A stretch of 15,632 bases of DNA from an uncultured Collinsella sp. (GTDB lineage: Bacteria; Actinomycetota; Coriobacteriia; Coriobacteriales; Coriobacteriaceae). The stretch lies in assembly GCA_958439775.1 (NCBI GenBank), contig CAUBWQ010000004.1, positions 1 through 15,632 of the forward strand, written 5' to 3'. Below the pieces are notes generated by a model. The model made no database searches and was not told the origin of the DNA. It saw only the letters and a list, made by a program, of their open reading frames with translations. The position numbers were made by a program, and so were the translations under genes. Below, in pieces: positions 14,847 through 15,632 of the stretch (position 1 is the first letter of the stretch; every line of letters begins with the position of its first letter).

Positions 14847-15569
14847 TTAAGCGGTTGCGTGGCGCTCGAGGTACTCGGAGCCCACATTCTCGCGCTCCCA
14901 GCCGCGCACGACCTTGTAGCCCACGGGGCTCAGGAAGACCTCGCACAGCAGCTCGGCAACAGCGCCGGTCAGCGAGCACATAAGGACCTGCACCCAGGTC
15001 CAACCAAAGAACGTGTGGCTCACCACGATGGCAAAGACCAGATTGTCGATAAACTGGCCAACACCCGTGGACACATAGGAGCGGAAGGCGAAGCTCGCAA
15101 AGTTATTCTTTTTGAGCATACGTCCGAGCGACTGGTGGAGCGTGGAGTTAACCACGGCAGAAACGAGCATTGCCAGCGAAGAGCCCAGCACCACGTACCA
15201 GGTGCCACCGATGGTAGCGTTAAGGGCAGTGTTGACCTCGATCATACCCGTGTCGTAGTAAGCGCCCCACATGCCGGGCGTGAGCGAGCATGCCCAAAAG
15301 CACAGGCTCACGGCAAGGTTGACCAGCAGCGCGAGGATAGAGATTTTAATGGATGCCTTGGCACCAAAGCGCTTGCAGATCATGTCCTGGCACAAAAACG
15401 AAACCCAGCTCACCACAAAGCCGCAATCGAGTGCCAGATACGGCAGGCTGATGAGCTCTTTGTTGGCCAGCAGGTTCATCATGATGACGCTCACGAAAAA
15501 CAGCGAAACCGTTGCCGCGGGAATGCTCCGCAACAGGACCTTGTAGTCCTCCATGACCTTCTTGATCAT
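14847..15569 (-). CDS. VUT/YhhQ-family transporter, likely queuosine-precursor uptake
   Basis: A 240-residue membrane protein with about six hydrophobic segments. It resembles the VUT family (putative vitamin uptake; COG1738, YhhQ), whose E. coli member takes up the queuosine precursors preQ0 and preQ1. Family-like segments are MMNLLANKELISLPYLALDCG near residues 30-50, a conserved acidic residue with FLCQDMICKRFGAKAS after it, FRSYVSTGVGQFIDNLVF, and GAVAELLCEVFLSPVGY near the end. The start is fixed by AAGGAG six bases before ATG 15569. The 5' leader has a hairpin and A-rich tail reminiscent of a preQ1-I riboswitch. It lies nine bases ahead of the SDR gene on the same strand. Family assignment is fairly sure; the substrate is inferred. 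Confidence 0.82.
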   Translation of the reverse strand: MIKKVMEDYKVLLRSIPAATVSLFFVSVIMMNLLANKELISLPYLALDCGFVVSWVSFLCQDMICKRFGAKASIKISILALLVNLAVSLCFWACSLTPGMWGAYYDTGMIEVNTALNATIGGTWYVVLGSSLAMLVSAVVNSTLHQSLGRMLKKNNFASFAFRSYVSTGVGQFIDNLVFAIVVSHTFFGWTWVQVLMCSLTGAVAELLCEVFLSPVGYKVVRGWERENVGSEYLERHATA

Positions 15570-15575
15570 TATGTA

Positions 15576-15625
15576 CTCCTTTGGTTTTAGGTTTAACGAG
15601 CAGGATATCGGACCCGAACTGCTCG
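15576..15625 (-). promoter_or_regulatory. Candidate preQ1-I-like riboswitch leader
   Basis: On the minus strand CGAGCAG (15625-15619) pairs perfectly with CTGCTCG (15603-15597) across a 15-base loop starting TTCGGGTC. An A-rich tail with two ACC elements runs into AAGGAG (15581-15576). The loop GGT could pair with a tail ACC as a pseudoknot, leaving a C directly after it at the place where preQ1-I RNAs recognise the ligand. The stem (7 pairs) and loop are longer than usual, so this is tentative. Confidence 0.35.
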
Positions 15626-15632
15626 GACGCCC

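Noticed and set aside
14091..15590. Plus-strand open frame of 499 codons across the SDR and VUT genes
   Set aside because: Antisense shadow of two well supported minus-strand genes, with no domain and crossing a strong terminator.
1..15632. A multi-gene antiphage or biosynthetic system
   Set aside because: Apart from the AAA+/UvrA2 pair, genes form single or two-gene units separated by terminators; no nuclease, reverse transcriptase, toxin-antitoxin, NRPS/PKS or phage genes are visible.

Overview
The window looks like chromosomal DNA of a GC-rich gut actinobacterium, most likely a Coriobacteriia member such as Collinsella. This is inferred from gene content, strong GC preference at third codon positions and consistent AAGGAG-type ribosome binding sites; no rRNA or other marker fixes the taxon. 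It carries 14 supported protein genes, one of them below 50 codons. No tRNA, rRNA, CRISPR array, transposase or phage gene was found.

Left part (1-5586, all minus strand): a UvrA2-type ABC ATPase that runs off the left edge. Its start overlaps the end of an AAA+/ORC-like ATPase gene, so the two are probably translated as a pair. Upstream lie two 11-bp repeats spaced 20 bp and a perfect 13-bp inverted repeat. The next gene is a Tet/EF-G-like translation GTPase interrupted by one in-frame TAG exactly where the family has a conserved tyrosine.

Middle part (5832-8829): mscL with a C-terminal zinc ribbon, a convergent GNAT acetyltransferase, a small cysteine-rich protein, an RsmJ-like 16S rRNA methyltransferase preceded by a 47-residue single-pass membrane protein, and a four-helix membrane protein of unknown role.

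Right part (8958-15632): RlmA-type 23S rRNA methyltransferase, a MATE efflux pump behind a repeat-rich intergenic segment, a LysR regulator divergent from an EamA/DMT transporter, uracil-DNA glycosylase, a short-chain dehydrogenase, and a VUT/YhhQ-type transporter. The leader of the last gene resembles a preQ1-I riboswitch.

Several genes maintain nucleic acids or the ribosome (UvrA2-like, Ung, RsmJ, RlmA, EF-G-like), but they sit in separate short transcription units, many facing each other across bidirectional terminators. I see no multi-gene defence or biosynthetic system. The most notable points are the interrupted GTPase, the AAA+/UvrA2 pair, the candidate preQ1 leader and the REP-like palindromes.
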